DNA from: Struthio camelus
Lineage: Eukaryota; Chordata; Aves; Struthioniformes; Struthionidae
Length of the DNA: 64,000 bases
Direction of reading: 5' to 3'
Assembly (NCBI RefSeq): GCF_040807025.1
Contig: NC_090943.1
Span: forward strand, 23,775,213 to 23,839,212
Shown: piece after piece, positions 52,301 to 61,100 of the stretch
Position numbering within the stretch: the first letter of the stretch is position 1
Layout: each line of letters starts with the position of its first letter
The notes under the pieces: model-generated
What the model was told of the DNA's origin: nothing
The model's input: only the letters and a program-made list of their open reading frames with translations
Database searches by the model: none
Program-made: the position numbers and the translations under genes

Positions 52301-55300
52301 TGTTAACTGAGGTTAAAGCCATTAACTAACTTCACCTTAACTGCATTCCCATCTAGAAGTATTTATGAAAAGCCCTTATGGAAGCACTTGCAGAAGGCCT
52401 CCTATGAAAGGCTAGCTGGTCTGAGGCAAAGCAAGCAGCAGTGACTGGGCTGATGGGAGGCCACCTCAACTCATTCCTTCAGGAGACCGTACGTATGATC
52501 AAACGTAGGAGACAGCCTAGCCGAGACAGGCATCGCTCAGCTCAGTAACCGAATGTAGACAATGTACCGAATGAAGACAAAGGGACTCAAGATCTGGCAA
52601 GAAAACGCTGAGAACAACAGTAAGATAAGTTGGACAAGAATAACTTAGACCTTTGATGGCAAACTACACCAAATCCATGGAATGACTTTTCACCCAGAGA
52701 TATTACAACAGAGCAGGAAGATAAGTATATTAGGGATATATGAGAATGATGATTGTAACTCTGTAAACAAGGTGGATCACAGACAAATAATATGAACAAG
52801 TAGTGCCAGGATCTATTTGCAGAGACCCACATATCAAGCCACAGTAGAAGAGGAATTTCAGAAGAAGGGAGATCAGCAAAATATAAAGCTATCCACATCA
52901 AATACGCAGTGTTATTTTTATCAGCTTGAACAGGTTTGGCATGTTGGAGAACTGCTTTGATTCTTCTGAATACTGATGTTATAATGCACACTGCCACAGC
53001 TGAGATGAGGGGAAGCATTTAAAATGACAGCTCCTCACTGGGAGGAGAGAAAGAAGATTACTCAGAAAGCACAGTCTACAGAAACTCCTTTGCCTATGGA
53101 ATGGCACCATCTTTGCTTCAAATTGTCCAGCTGAACTTGAGTCTGGGGATTCACTTCCAGAAAGGGATCCTTCTAAAAAGAAATAATTGTTAGCTATATA
53201 CAGAAGAGATTTCACTCATTCATATCCTGTCAGCATTGCCTTTTTTCATTGAGAACATACACCAAAGGTACTTTTAGTGAGCAATCCTGTTCTGCAGATG
53301 CATTATGAATTACTGAAAAAGAGGGTGGCTACAGCTTGTTTCCGACAGATTCTCTACTCGGGCTCCCCGCTAGCTCGCAGTTAATATCCTGCTTCCTAAC
53401 ACAGTGCTGAGAAAAGCAGTTAGGCCAACTCAAGAAGAAAGTGTCAGTCTCGTGACAAGCTGGTCCAGTACTTGAAAGTCATCTTTCCCTGCAACTTGAA
53501 TTCACAGTCTGCATTCTCCATTATTCTCCAGAGTCAGAAGTCTCCTCTGCAACAATTTTCCCTGCTTTTGGCAAATCCGGGCTAAACAGAGAAAAAGTCT
53601 AGCTCACAGAGACACGTAATCCACTGGCTTTGAAACTGCTGACTAACAAAGAGGATAGATATGAAGGGTAATCAGTTTAAACAGCAGGAGTATTCTATCA
53701 CGAGAACCCGCACCTTGGAATCATGGTCAAAACATTTTCTATATTCTAATGCATCAAACTATAAGCTGTGGTACCTTAACATCCTAACTTATCTGCAATG
53801 ATATTTAATCAATGCATGTTACTTAAAATCTAAAAGAGCTTAAGCATAAAATGATGCATAACCACTACAGCTAATGAAAATACAGGAAAAATTATTGCAG
53901 CTTACATTGGGCTGAAAATTCTACTATGTAATTAAACTTCACACTTAGTTACTGAAGATAATAAATGTGAATCTCTCTTCATCAGTCCTGTGATGTCTCA
54001 AACTATTACAGCAGCTACACGGAGAACAAGCCTAGCACGCAAAACAAATGCAAGAAGTGCCTTCATCTGTTACAGTGCATTAGGGATAAAACCATTAAAA
54101 CTACTTATTTCCATTAGCGTTCTGGACACGACTGAATGATGGATCCACTTAAAAAATGGCTATTTTGTTCCAATTACTCTTTTAGAATAAAAGGCACTGT
54201 TTTCCTATATACCTCCTCTTAATATTATGTGTGAATTTCTGACAACTCTCATCAGGATCTGTATTTTAAACTTCAAAAATATTTTGAAATAAACTTACAG
54301 GATGGAGTAAAAACTTTTGTTCCAATTCTGTGCATACAACAGACTAAGCTTATTAATCTAACTTCTGATGGCAAGCACTGTAAAGTACACACTATATTAA
54401 GTCCAGAATTACAGATTTTATTCTTGGGATAGCATCTAAATGAAATTTCAGAACCTCTTCAGCAGCAAGTTCTTTATCAAATCCAGTCGAACCACTGCTA
54501 CATTACTAACTGAACTATCAGGACAGTCTTTTCACTCTCAAAGCACATTCCACCATTATCTCGCCTATATCAAGCTTACAGATAAATTTGAATTTCTCAA
54601 GAACAATTCTCTGGGAATGACTTTATGATTAAGGCTGTGAAATACTGCAGAAGCAGATTTCCCATCAAATAAAAACACCATTAATTCCAACCCCTTGAAC
54701 TGAGGATACAGCCTTACGAATATATCCACCAATCCTCAGAAGTACAGTATCTTGAAGTTCCTTTCTTTCGCTGAATGCTATGTTCTTTACTCGAACACAC
54801 TGCTGAAGGTTTCCAAACTTGGCTGTGAAAATTCATGCAGACCTATGTCACCATTGATTAGCATCCCCTTCTGTTAAAATATTCCTAAATAAGGTAGAAA
54901 GAGGGTTCAGATCACAAACAAATTATTTGGGCTTCATCCAGAGATGTGTACTCTTTGAAGATGACAATGGCTTACCATCTCAAATCTCTGGGCACCTTTA
55001 CAACATTCGTTAATAGTGTTAGTTTAACCGCAGTCTTTAACAACACTCTTTTGCCAGCCACATCTACAGAAGAGGTATTCCCCCCCCTCCTTCAAAATCT
55101 CTGTACAAAGCTGACAGTAAATGGTAAGCTATCACGGATGACCAGCTTCCATACCATCAGCATGCTAACAGGACTGGGCAAATGCTGATGACTGGCCAGA
55201 GAGGCCAAGAAATTTCTCCTTCTGAACCTAGAGACACTTACACTCCTCAAACCAATTTAGTCCCAGATGAGTTCCTAGCAATCCATTGTCCTAAGCAATT

Positions 55301-57777
55301 CCAAAGTCATTTCCAGTTATTACACAGTGCTAATTGTCCAGTAGCTGAGAATACACAGCTATCACAGTAAAAATACTAACATCTACACCAATGTCCAGCT
55401 TCATACAACGAGATTAAGAACAGTTTTTGACTGCCTTCCTGCTTCAGGAATCTTGATTCTCATAGGAAAACTTTCTTGCTGAGCAAGAGCAAAAGCAGAG
55501 CACCCAAACTTTCATTCTGAGAAAGGAATTGAAAACACCGCCGCCGCAGGACAACTTTTTGAAGTTTTCCGAGAACACAAGAGCCTGCTCTACAGCTGAT
55601 GTATCTTATGAAGCCTGCCAAGTTGTTCGTCGAGATAACAGCACGTTCCCAAGGGGCCTTGAGGAAGAAGGGCCTGGGGACTCTTTCCTGGAGACTTCAT
55701 CGCTCCTATCTCCCTGGCACAAACACAGTCAAGCGATGAAAGAAGGCAGCAAGCCTCTGAAAGGAGGCTGCCACCAATCAAACAGTCTGCAGCTCCTTAG
55801 GTCTCCCTCAGGACCCCTAAGAAAAGGGGCTGCAATATAGCTGGAAGAAAGCTGTATTCATTCTTCGGGGAAAATCAACGCATTTGCTCACTATCTTCTC
55901 TTCCAAGAACAACATGGGACTAAGTAGTTATTTACTTGTGCTCATACGATACACAGAATAACGCTTTTGAAAAACGTCAGGTCTATTGGTGACTGGGCTA
56001 GGCAAGCACCGTAGCTAAGCTTACAGCACTGGCATTCTCTGCCACCAGAAAATAGTAAACAACCCATTCAAGTAACAGTTGGGTGCTACTACCCTGCATT
56101 ACAAAACTTACAATGCTGACAAATATGATCTACCAGATTTAGCTCTATCTAAACCCACTCAAAGAGTCTGATCTTCACCGCTGCTAGACAGCTGCCTTAG
56201 AAATTAAAAGAGTAAACATTTACCAGATCTTCAGCTACCATTTTTTAGTCTGGTTTATTAATTCAAACCATTCTCACTGATAACCTTACCAATATGTCAA
56301 TTCTCTAATGGTTCACAGAAAATTGGCAAGTCATGCAACCTCTTCCTCTTTCTCAGCTGACAAATTACACTAGAAGACAGCAGAAACATTAGGATAAAAA
56401 GATATATTACTTTTCAGAATAAGAAATTATTGACTTTACCACCAAGAAAGGTATAAACTAAAAGACAGCCTTCACCAGAAAAGATTGCAGTGTGCTTTAC
56501 CATCCAAAATTGGAAGAAAAATGAGCTTTAAGTACGTGCTTTACTAAGATGCAAGATTCAGAATTCCTGCTAAAATAAATAAAAAATTTCAGTTTCATCT
56601 TCACTTATGCATAAGCTTCCCCCAAAAGATGCATGCTTTTAAAACATTTTTATTTTGAGGGGGTTTTGAGGAGCTAAAAGAATTAAACTGGAGCCCTGGC
56701 TTCTAAAGTAAAATAAATATTATGAAATGAATCACATATTTGTAATTAAAAGGTACAGCAGATACAAAATTATAAGGCTACCAATGAAATTGTTCCAAGA
56801 AACATATACAGTGTTACATTATTGAAAGGATATAAGTATGTGGGAGGAGGATTTATCCAAATAAGAGAAAACGCACCTCAATGTTATAATGTTCCCCAGA
56901 AAAAGTTTCTAGTTACATTTACAATAAAACAGAAGCAAGCATCAGGTAGGAGGTCAGCCATACTGCACAATCTCACATCAGACGGACAAAATAAATTTAA
57001 ACCTGCTTATATGTTATTTTACTTTTGATCCAGATACATGTGCATTAAGCACAATTGTTGTCAAGTAGAAACCAGATATTTTGTCTCCATCTGGTTTGGC
57101 CCTGGAAGAAGTACGGTGGGGAGGAAACCCGATCACAGCATGTCAAGTTTCACTTGAAAGAGGGAGGAAAAAAAAAACCCTTCCGTGGAATTAATTTTAA
57201 AGCAGTAAACAGGCAACCCTTTGCCAATTCTTCCATGTTTGCTTTTGAAACAACTGTAGATGGGGCTTTTACTTGGCATCCTTCGGTAAGGCACCGCCAT
57301 GAGCATTTCCTGCCAGTCCTGTTTTATCACGGCACAACGCAACTTCTGGGCAGCCCAGCCCGTCTCACCGGAGGCACCAGGCGGCCCGCAGAGCGCACAG
57401 GGCCGCGTTAGCCCAGGCCGCCCCGCGCCGACACCCACAGGCCGCAGCCGCCGCCGCCGCTGCCCGGGCCCCGCGGCGGCCCGGCCCGGCCCAGCCCGGC
57501 CCTGCTCGCTGCCGCCGGCCCGGCCCGGCCGCGCCGCCACACGCGGGAGGCGGGCGGGCGTGCGAGCGGGCGGCGGGCGCCGGCCGGGGCTGCCGGCAGC
57601 GGGGCGCGGCGCGGGGGCTGGGCAGCGGCGGCAGCCCCGGCCGGCCGGCCGGCGTGGGGGGGCGGGGGCCCCGGGCGGAGCAGGGGCCGGGGCCGGGGCA
57701 GGGCCAGGCGCGGGGCTACCCCGGGGGCGCCACTCACCCACATCCTGGTCGAAGGGGTTGGTGGCGAAGAGCGGCAT
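22650..57777 (-). CDS. STAM: STAM (STAM1), complete 14-exon coding gene, ESCRT-0 subunit
   Basis: Joining 14 exons on the minus strand gives 1632 nt coding 543 residues, close to the 540 or so of mammalian STAM1. All introns are GT-AG and all phases match. The protein opens [14 protein letters not shown]. It has a VHS domain (about 16-143, with W26 and L30, the ubiquitin-contacting residues known in this family), a UIM (about 171-190), an SH3 domain (about 213-269), a core coiled-coil/GAT region (about 300-385) with an ITAM-like tyrosine pair, and a Gln/Pro-rich tail ending SQKALL. Known family role: STAM binds HRS through the core to form ESCRT-0 on early endosomes, captures ubiquitinated cargo, and recruits the deubiquitinases USP8 and AMSH through SH3. 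The paralogue STAM2 is less likely, because residues such as [15 protein letters not shown]-like exon 2 and the QKALL end fit STAM1. The coordinates span introns; the exons are listed separately. Confidence 0.97.
22897..23953 (-). other. STAM: STAM intron 13
   Basis: This AT-rich intron has a GTAATT donor and a TTTCCCAG acceptor. Nothing else was recognised in it. Confidence 0.9.
23954..24129 (-). CDS. STAM: STAM coding exon 13 (residues 404-461, C-terminal tail)
   Basis: These 176 nt encode [20 protein letters not shown] and continue through [16 protein letters not shown] to AQTPYT. The segment aligns with the tail of STAM1 and diverges faster than the domains. The donor is GTAATT, a weak one. 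The exon ends two bases into Asn462, so exon 14 must begin with one base of that codon, as it does. Confidence 0.95.
24130..26323 (-). other. STAM: STAM intron 12
   Basis: This intron contains a compound (TA)n/(CA)n microsatellite at 25281-25362 and otherwise nothing recognisable. Confidence 0.9.
25281..25362. repeat. Compound (TA)n-(CA)n microsatellite
   Basis: About 18 TA units (25282-25317) run into interrupted AC repeats with ATGTACATAC interruptions, up to about 25362. This is probably length-polymorphic. Confidence 0.95.
26324..26477 (-). CDS. STAM: STAM coding exon 12 (residues 352-403, ITAM-like region)
   Basis: These 154 nt encode the end of the core helix ([20 protein letters not shown]) and the tyrosine pair Y371-N-K-L and Y384-A-K-L. 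This pair is the ITAM-like motif that gave STAM its early link to cytokine signalling through JAK kinases. The exon ends SGVSGSQ at a GTATGT donor. Reading past the donor adds only Val-Cys-Met before a stop. Confidence 0.97.
26478..26812 (-). other. STAM: STAM intron 11
   Basis: This is a short 335-nt AT-rich intron with nothing further recognised. Confidence 0.9.
26813..26867 (-). CDS. STAM: STAM coding exon 11 (residues 334-351, core domain)
   Basis: This is a short 55-nt exon encoding [17 protein letters not shown], part of the helical core. The acceptor is TTCTAG. The donor, GTAAAA, is weaker than most in this gene. The exon ends two bases into Arg352. Confidence 0.95.
27067..27119. repeat. 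Tandem duplication of a 25-28 bp unit
   Basis: Two copies of TAAAATTTTCAGTAGTGG plus a GGTAGT-type tail lie head to tail (27067-27091 and 27092-27119). The second copy carries one extra GGT. Confidence 0.9.
28626..28660. repeat. GT/G-rich simple repeat
   Basis: This is a short run of GTGTGT, G9 and GTGCATGCACGTGTG within STAM intron 10. Confidence 0.8.
31097..31184 (-). CDS. STAM: STAM coding exon 10 (residues 305-333, core domain)
   Basis: These 88 nt encode [20 protein letters not shown] followed by DLPELLHLE, the start of the helical core that pairs with HRS. The exon follows a TTCTAG acceptor and ends one base into Ala334 at GTAAGA. Confidence 0.96.
31185..31944 (-). other. STAM: STAM intron 9
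   Basis: This 760-nt AT-rich intron has nothing further recognised. Confidence 0.9.
31945..32033 (-). CDS. STAM: STAM coding exon 9 (residues 275-304, acidic linker)
   Basis: These 89 nt encode [20 protein letters not shown] and then EPEPVYIDE, the acidic linker between the SH3 domain and the core. The junction with exon 8 gives Met-Met-Lys where I recall Met-Ile-Lys in human. The donor is a perfect GTAAGT. Confidence 0.96.
32034..32655 (-). other. STAM: STAM intron 8
   Basis: This 622-nt intron has nothing further recognised. Confidence 0.9.
32656..32750 (-). CDS. STAM: STAM coding exon 8 (residues 244-274, SH3 end)
   Basis: These 95 nt encode [20 protein letters not shown] and the following [11 protein letters not shown]. 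The Trp pair 247-248 and the GLFPSNFV stretch are the ligand-groove signatures of an SH3 domain. In this family the groove binds the USP8 and AMSH deubiquitinases. The exon ends one base into a Met codon at a GTGAGT donor. Confidence 0.97.
32751..34625 (-). other. STAM: STAM intron 7
   Basis: This 1.9-kb intron separates the two SH3-coding exons. A short GA-rich stretch lies near 33960-33987. Nothing else was recognised. Confidence 0.9.
34626..34818 (-). CDS. STAM: STAM coding exon 7 (residues 179-243, UIM end and SH3 start)
   Basis: These 193 nt complete the UIM with AIELSLKEQ (A179 and S183 are the invariant UIM residues). A Ser/Thr-rich linker follows, then the first two thirds of the SH3 domain. 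The SH3 AIYDF motif is at residues 217-221 and ELTFKAGE at 228-235. The exon ends two bases into Ser243 at a GTAACT donor. Confidence 0.97.
34819..36632 (-). other. STAM: STAM intron 6
   Basis: This 1.8-kb intron splits the ubiquitin-interacting motif between two exons. Nothing else was recognised. Confidence 0.9.
36633..36723 (-). CDS. STAM: STAM coding exon 6 (residues 149-178, linker and UIM start)
   Basis: These 91 nt encode a linker rich in Ala and Lys followed by the acidic start of the ubiquitin-interacting motif (KKEEEDLAK, residues 170-178). The exon ends one base into Ala179 at a GTGAGT donor. L176 fills the hydrophobic position of the UIM consensus. Confidence 0.96.
36999..37145 (-). 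CDS. STAM: STAM coding exon 5 (residues 100-148, VHS end)
   Basis: This exon has 147 nt, exactly 49 codons. It begins [20 protein letters not shown] and ends [10 protein letters not shown], covering the last VHS helices and the start of the linker to the UIM. It has a TCTAG acceptor and a GTATAA donor. Confidence 0.97.
37146..38036 (-). other. STAM: STAM intron 4
   Basis: This 891-nt AT-rich intron has nothing further recognised. The neighbouring introns 3 (38133-38219) and 5 (36724-36998) are even shorter and equally plain. Confidence 0.9.
38037..38132 (-). CDS. STAM: STAM coding exon 4 (residues 68-99, VHS)
   Basis: This exon has 96 nt, exactly 32 codons in phase 0. It encodes [20 protein letters not shown] and the following [12 protein letters not shown], the central VHS helices. 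The acceptor is CTTCAG and the donor is GTAATG. Confidence 0.97.
38220..38295 (-). CDS. STAM: STAM coding exon 3 (residues 42-67, VHS)
   Basis: These 76 nt follow a TTTAG acceptor and end at a GTAGGT donor. The exon encodes [20 protein letters not shown] then MQALT, a strongly conserved part of the VHS superhelix. The following intron is only 87 nt, the shortest in the gene. Confidence 0.97.
39041..39192. repeat. Pair of 35-bp direct repeats 117 bp apart
   Basis: Bases 39041-39075 and 39158-39192 agree at 33 of 35 positions (AAGTTTCAAAACT, then TTAAATACAGAAT and CAAGTTT). The 82 bp between the copies are not obviously repeated. Confidence 0.85.
43690..44840 (+). mobile_element. CR1 LINE, decayed ORF2 fragment in STAM intron 2
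   Basis: On the plus strand, antisense to STAM, the translated pieces read as CR1 ORF2: VYL-like [12 protein letters not shown] in broken frames, VPQGSVL-like text, FINDLDAG, and [14 protein letters not shown]. The FADD motif is the catalytic reverse-transcriptase signature. Later come [20 protein letters not shown] and the 3' end (GTTGCTTCCAACTTAAACTA). Frames are interrupted many times, so it is inactive. A short A-run follows at 44848. Confidence 0.93.
45193..45277 (-). CDS. STAM: STAM coding exon 2 (residues 14-42, VHS start)
   Basis: These 85 nt follow an ATCAG acceptor and end at a GTAAGT donor. The exon completes Glu14 and encodes [20 protein letters not shown] and the following KVGQSRT. 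It forms the first helices of the VHS domain. W26 and L30 are the residues reported to contact ubiquitin in the STAM1 VHS domain. It ends two bases into Gly42. Confidence 0.97.
45278..57737 (-). other. STAM: STAM intron 1
   Basis: This 12.5-kb intron is the largest in the gene. It is mostly AT-rich, with a GC-enriched patch at about 47140-47480 and the left part of the promoter CpG island from 57290. I saw no exon or nested gene and no recognisable transposon. Confidence 0.9.
57738..57777 (-). CDS. STAM: STAM coding exon 1 (residues 1-13, start codon)
   Basis: The ATG at 57777-57775 opens [13 protein letters not shown], the conserved N-terminus of STAM proteins. The base at -3 is G, a favourable initiation context. 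The exon stops after the first base of the Glu14 codon at a GTGAGT donor (57737-57732). It lies inside a CpG island. The longer GC-rich frames that overlap it in both strands have no splice or family support. Confidence 0.97.
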
Positions 57778-57950
57778 CGCGGGGCGCGGCGGCGCGGGCG
57801 CGGGCCCCCGCTCCCCTCCCGGCAGCGGGCTGCAGCGGCGGCGGCGGCGGCGGCAGCTCCTGCTCCTCCTCCTCCTCCTCCTCCTCCCGCCCGGGGTACC
57901 TCCGCCGCCTCCTCGCAGGCCCGGGGAGCCAGCCCGCCCCGCGCGGCATG
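57778..57950 (-). other. STAM: Likely STAM 5' UTR with triplet repeats
   Basis: The sequence just upstream of the STAM ATG carries (CGG)6 at 57836-57853 and (CTC)8 at 57863-57887 on the plus strand. These read as CCG and GAG/GGA runs in the transcript. The transcription start is not visible, so the upstream limit is a guess. Confidence 0.45.
57836..57887. repeat. (CGG)6 and (CTC)8 triplet runs
   Basis: Six CGG units (57836-57853) and eight CTC units (57863-57887) lie 60 to 110 nt upstream of the STAM start codon. On the transcript strand the second run is (GAG)8, a GGA-type sequence able to form G-quadruplexes. Confidence 0.95.
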
Positions 57951-57956
57951 CTGGGA
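57946..57956 (-). promoter_or_regulatory. ZNF143/THAP11-type site (TCCCAGCATGC)
   Basis: TCCCAGCATGC on the minus strand matches the core of the ZNF143/THAP11 promoter element, which typically sits near start sites of CpG-island genes. It is about 170 nt upstream of the STAM ATG. Binding is inferred only from the motif. Confidence 0.5.
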
Positions 57957-58180
57957 AAGCGGGGCCGGCCCCGCCGCCGCCACTGCTGCCGCCGCCCCGC
58001 GGCCCGGCGGGGGCGGCCCCGGCCCCGGCGCTTTGCGCGGCCCCGCCGCCCTCGGCAGGTGGGGCCCGGCCGGCCGCGCACCTCGCGGCGGGCGCCGGCG
58101 CCTCCCGTACCCTCCGCGCCGCCTCGTCCCGGCCCCGCTGCCCCCGGCAGGGCCGTTTCGGGGAGACAGGGCGAGTCAAA

Positions 58181-61100
58181 TGGGGTTTGGGGGGTTTCTG
58201 TTTGTTTTTTTTTGGGGGGGGGTTGTTGTTTCTGCTGAGCTCTGTCATGCCTCCCCGGTTGGTAGGTGAGCCAGCGTCGTGCCCAGGCAAGCCTGATCTC
58301 TGTAGAAAAATTTCAGAGTTTTCCTGCACGTCGTGCTGACCTGGTGTTTGCATTGCTAATGTCAGCAGGCTTTTGAAATAAGTGACGTCTTACAAAGTTG
58401 CAAGCTGGTGGTTGTGATAGTGTTTCACAAGGTGGCATGGGACCATTGCGCTCGTGCGCAAGACTGACCACGTACTTACCAAAGGTCAGAGCGTGCTGAG
58501 ATTAGGAACTAACAGCTGTCCGTAGAGCTTTAGTACCCCATGGCCTTGGGTTGCACGGTCTTGCTTCTTCACTTCATACAAATATCTTCACCAGCGTCGA
58601 CAGAACTTCTCACGTGAGCAGAGTTTGACTCATAGACTATGACACGTTCTGCCTGTTCCTGGTACATAAAAGTCAGTCATTATCCTTAAGGGCTTTTAGT
58701 ACTATTTAATTACTCTGGACTAACTGGGTAACAAGTTAAGCAAAAAGGTTGGGCCAGTGTGTGAGGGAAAAGTCAGAACATCTGGAAGAGCAGTATCAGC
58801 ATATCCATCACAAACACACAAACAGGGATTGAAAAAAACACCACTGGTGTCTGCAGTGCAGAAACACGAGATGAAATCAATAGCAATAACAATGCTCAAT
58901 AATGAATGTAATTGCATGCATTAGGCAGACTTTTGACACATTGAATGAAAACTACATATCAAGCCTCTTCCCGCAGGGACCTACAGTCATTAGGCGCTTC
59001 CTTTTTTGACTTAACAATTTTCCAGGACCTCAAGTTCTGCTTCTTTCCCTATCCGCAACAACTGTTTTCAGCAGTTGATGCAGCTCAGCATCGATCTGCT
59101 GCTTAAGAATTACTACTTTTAAGGAATTTGGTACTCCCCTTTTCTGGATTCTGCCTCAGTTCAAAGACCTTAGCGAGATATTCCCAGAGGATGCTTTACC
59201 TCCCCTTGGTTCATCATCCCCCCATTATGTCCACCCCAAAAGACACGTGGTGGAAGTTCTCAGAGCTTGTTTTAACCTCTCCTTTTTCATCCCTTCCCTC
59301 TGATGGGTTTCAAAATGAAATTGTAACAATCTTTCTAAAACAGGCACAGCTTTATATAGTAGTCCTGCAGTAAGAACAAGCATGTAAGACGCAAGGAACT
59401 TGGGCTTTAGATCTTCTTCAGCCAGAAAGAATCTCAACCCTGCTCTACTTTCCAGGCAAGCCACCGATTCAAGGTTATTCGATGTTATGAGAAGGGCAGA
59501 CAGGACCGAGAGAGCATCTTAAGGCTCTTTAGTCTTAGCCCATGATTTGTTTCTGTAACATTATTTTCCCGCTTGAACACGCTCTCTACTTCCCTGGTGT
59601 AAAGTACACGACTCCCTTGGGTACTCTGCAATATGTCGTATATTCCTCTTTCCCTTGGCCCATGGCTTTTGCGTTCTGCCATAGTACAACAATGGGTGAT
59701 GGTTCAAGCACTCTTCTGTCAAGTGTGGGTTTTGCCTTCTCAGAGAGTGAAGGCTATTGAAACCAGCTTTTCTACTTCATGTATGAGTAGTATAATTAGC
59801 ATACTAATAAAAAAGGTGTGTCAAGCTTCCTTTATTGAATGTAGTTCAAAATGTTTGTATTATTTCCTACTGTATTTGAAATGGGACTCACGCTGCCTAA
59901 TTTAGCTATCTAAAAGTAAAGAATCTAATCTAAGCGAAGTGTCTCAAATTGCATCTAATTCAGTGTAACTGCAGCTGATACAGAATAAAGCAGTAGTGCT
60001 CTCCCTGTGCCCACAACTATGTGCTGCCGCCACATTTCTTGTATTAGACTTGGAATTTGATCCAGTTCATTTGTGGCTGCATAATCAGCTGATCCAACTG
60101 AAAACTACTTCACTGCAGAAAAGTCCCCTATTGGATCATCTTACTGGTCTGACTCACCTTACAACTAGATCCCAGGCAAGGGAAGAGGTGGGAATGATTG
60201 CCTGGGGATAGTATACCGGCTTCACCAGAGTAGGTCAACAAAACCAGGCATCTCCAGGGGATGGATGATTCATCTGCTCTAATTCAGACATGTATCTGGA
60301 GATGCCCTCTGCAAAGGTCTGACTTTATTGATTTCATAGAGGAGCTTGTCTGCCCAACTTCAAAAGAGCTAAAATAACATTACATAAATTCCCAGTTTGG
60401 TACGTGTTTTCTGACTTAGGACCTGTCTCCAACAGCAAATTTAAAGTACTTAAATATATATATATATATATACACATGAATTTTCTCTAAACAAAAACAA
60501 TCTCAGTTCATTGATCCATATAGATCCTTTTTTGGCACATTTCATCTTTCATATAGTACTGTTGTTCAGATACTGCCAAGTGATAGAGGCATATATTCAG
60601 TTAATTGCCAGTGCAGCTTACTCACTTCCTGGATTTTAAGGACATGACATACTTTTAAATTTGATTTCAATATGAGTCACTATCAAATAATTTGCCCCCG
60701 ATATGCATTCAAGTCACCTCACAAGCTATATCTCACATTTACTGACAGTAGTAGCGATATTAGAAAATATTGCTTAAAAACTGTTTTTTTGTATGTAAAG
60801 ATATTTCTGTAGGGAATGCTATGATACAAAGGGCGTTTGAAAGAGTTACATTTTTATGTAAAAATAAAAGGGGAGCAAAGTAATTTTTTCTCAGTATTTC
60901 CAATATTTTTGAACTTACTGTAGAGTGTATTTAGGGGATATGTCACAGTTTATTTAGTAACTCATGCAGAATTAGAATGGTTTTAAAAAGGATCACTCTA
61001 TATACAGGGTAAGTATATGCAATACATGAATTGTCTGATTTAACCGCAGTGAAGGTCAAAGGCCCCTGGAAGTCAGTGTCACTGATAACATTCTAAAATC

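Larger units (their letters stand above)
57290..58180. promoter_or_regulatory. STAM: CpG island containing the STAM promoter and exon 1
   Basis: The base composition changes sharply to very GC-rich with abundant CpG over roughly 900 bp, flanked by AT-rich sequence. STAM exon 1 and its donor lie near the middle. No TATA box is evident, as expected for a housekeeping CpG-island promoter. Several long open frames in both strands here are by-products of the GC-rich composition. Confidence 0.85.

Noticed and set aside
52587..53018. A 143-codon minus-strand frame in STAM intron 1
   Set aside because: It has no recognisable domain, lies in ordinary intron sequence and has no splice or conservation evidence.
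57133..58353. Very long open frames (up to about 400 codons) on both strands across the STAM CpG island
   Set aside because: The translations are low-complexity Pro/Ala/Arg/Gly, overlap each other in several frames and include the true STAM exon out of context. GC-rich DNA lacks stop codons by chance.
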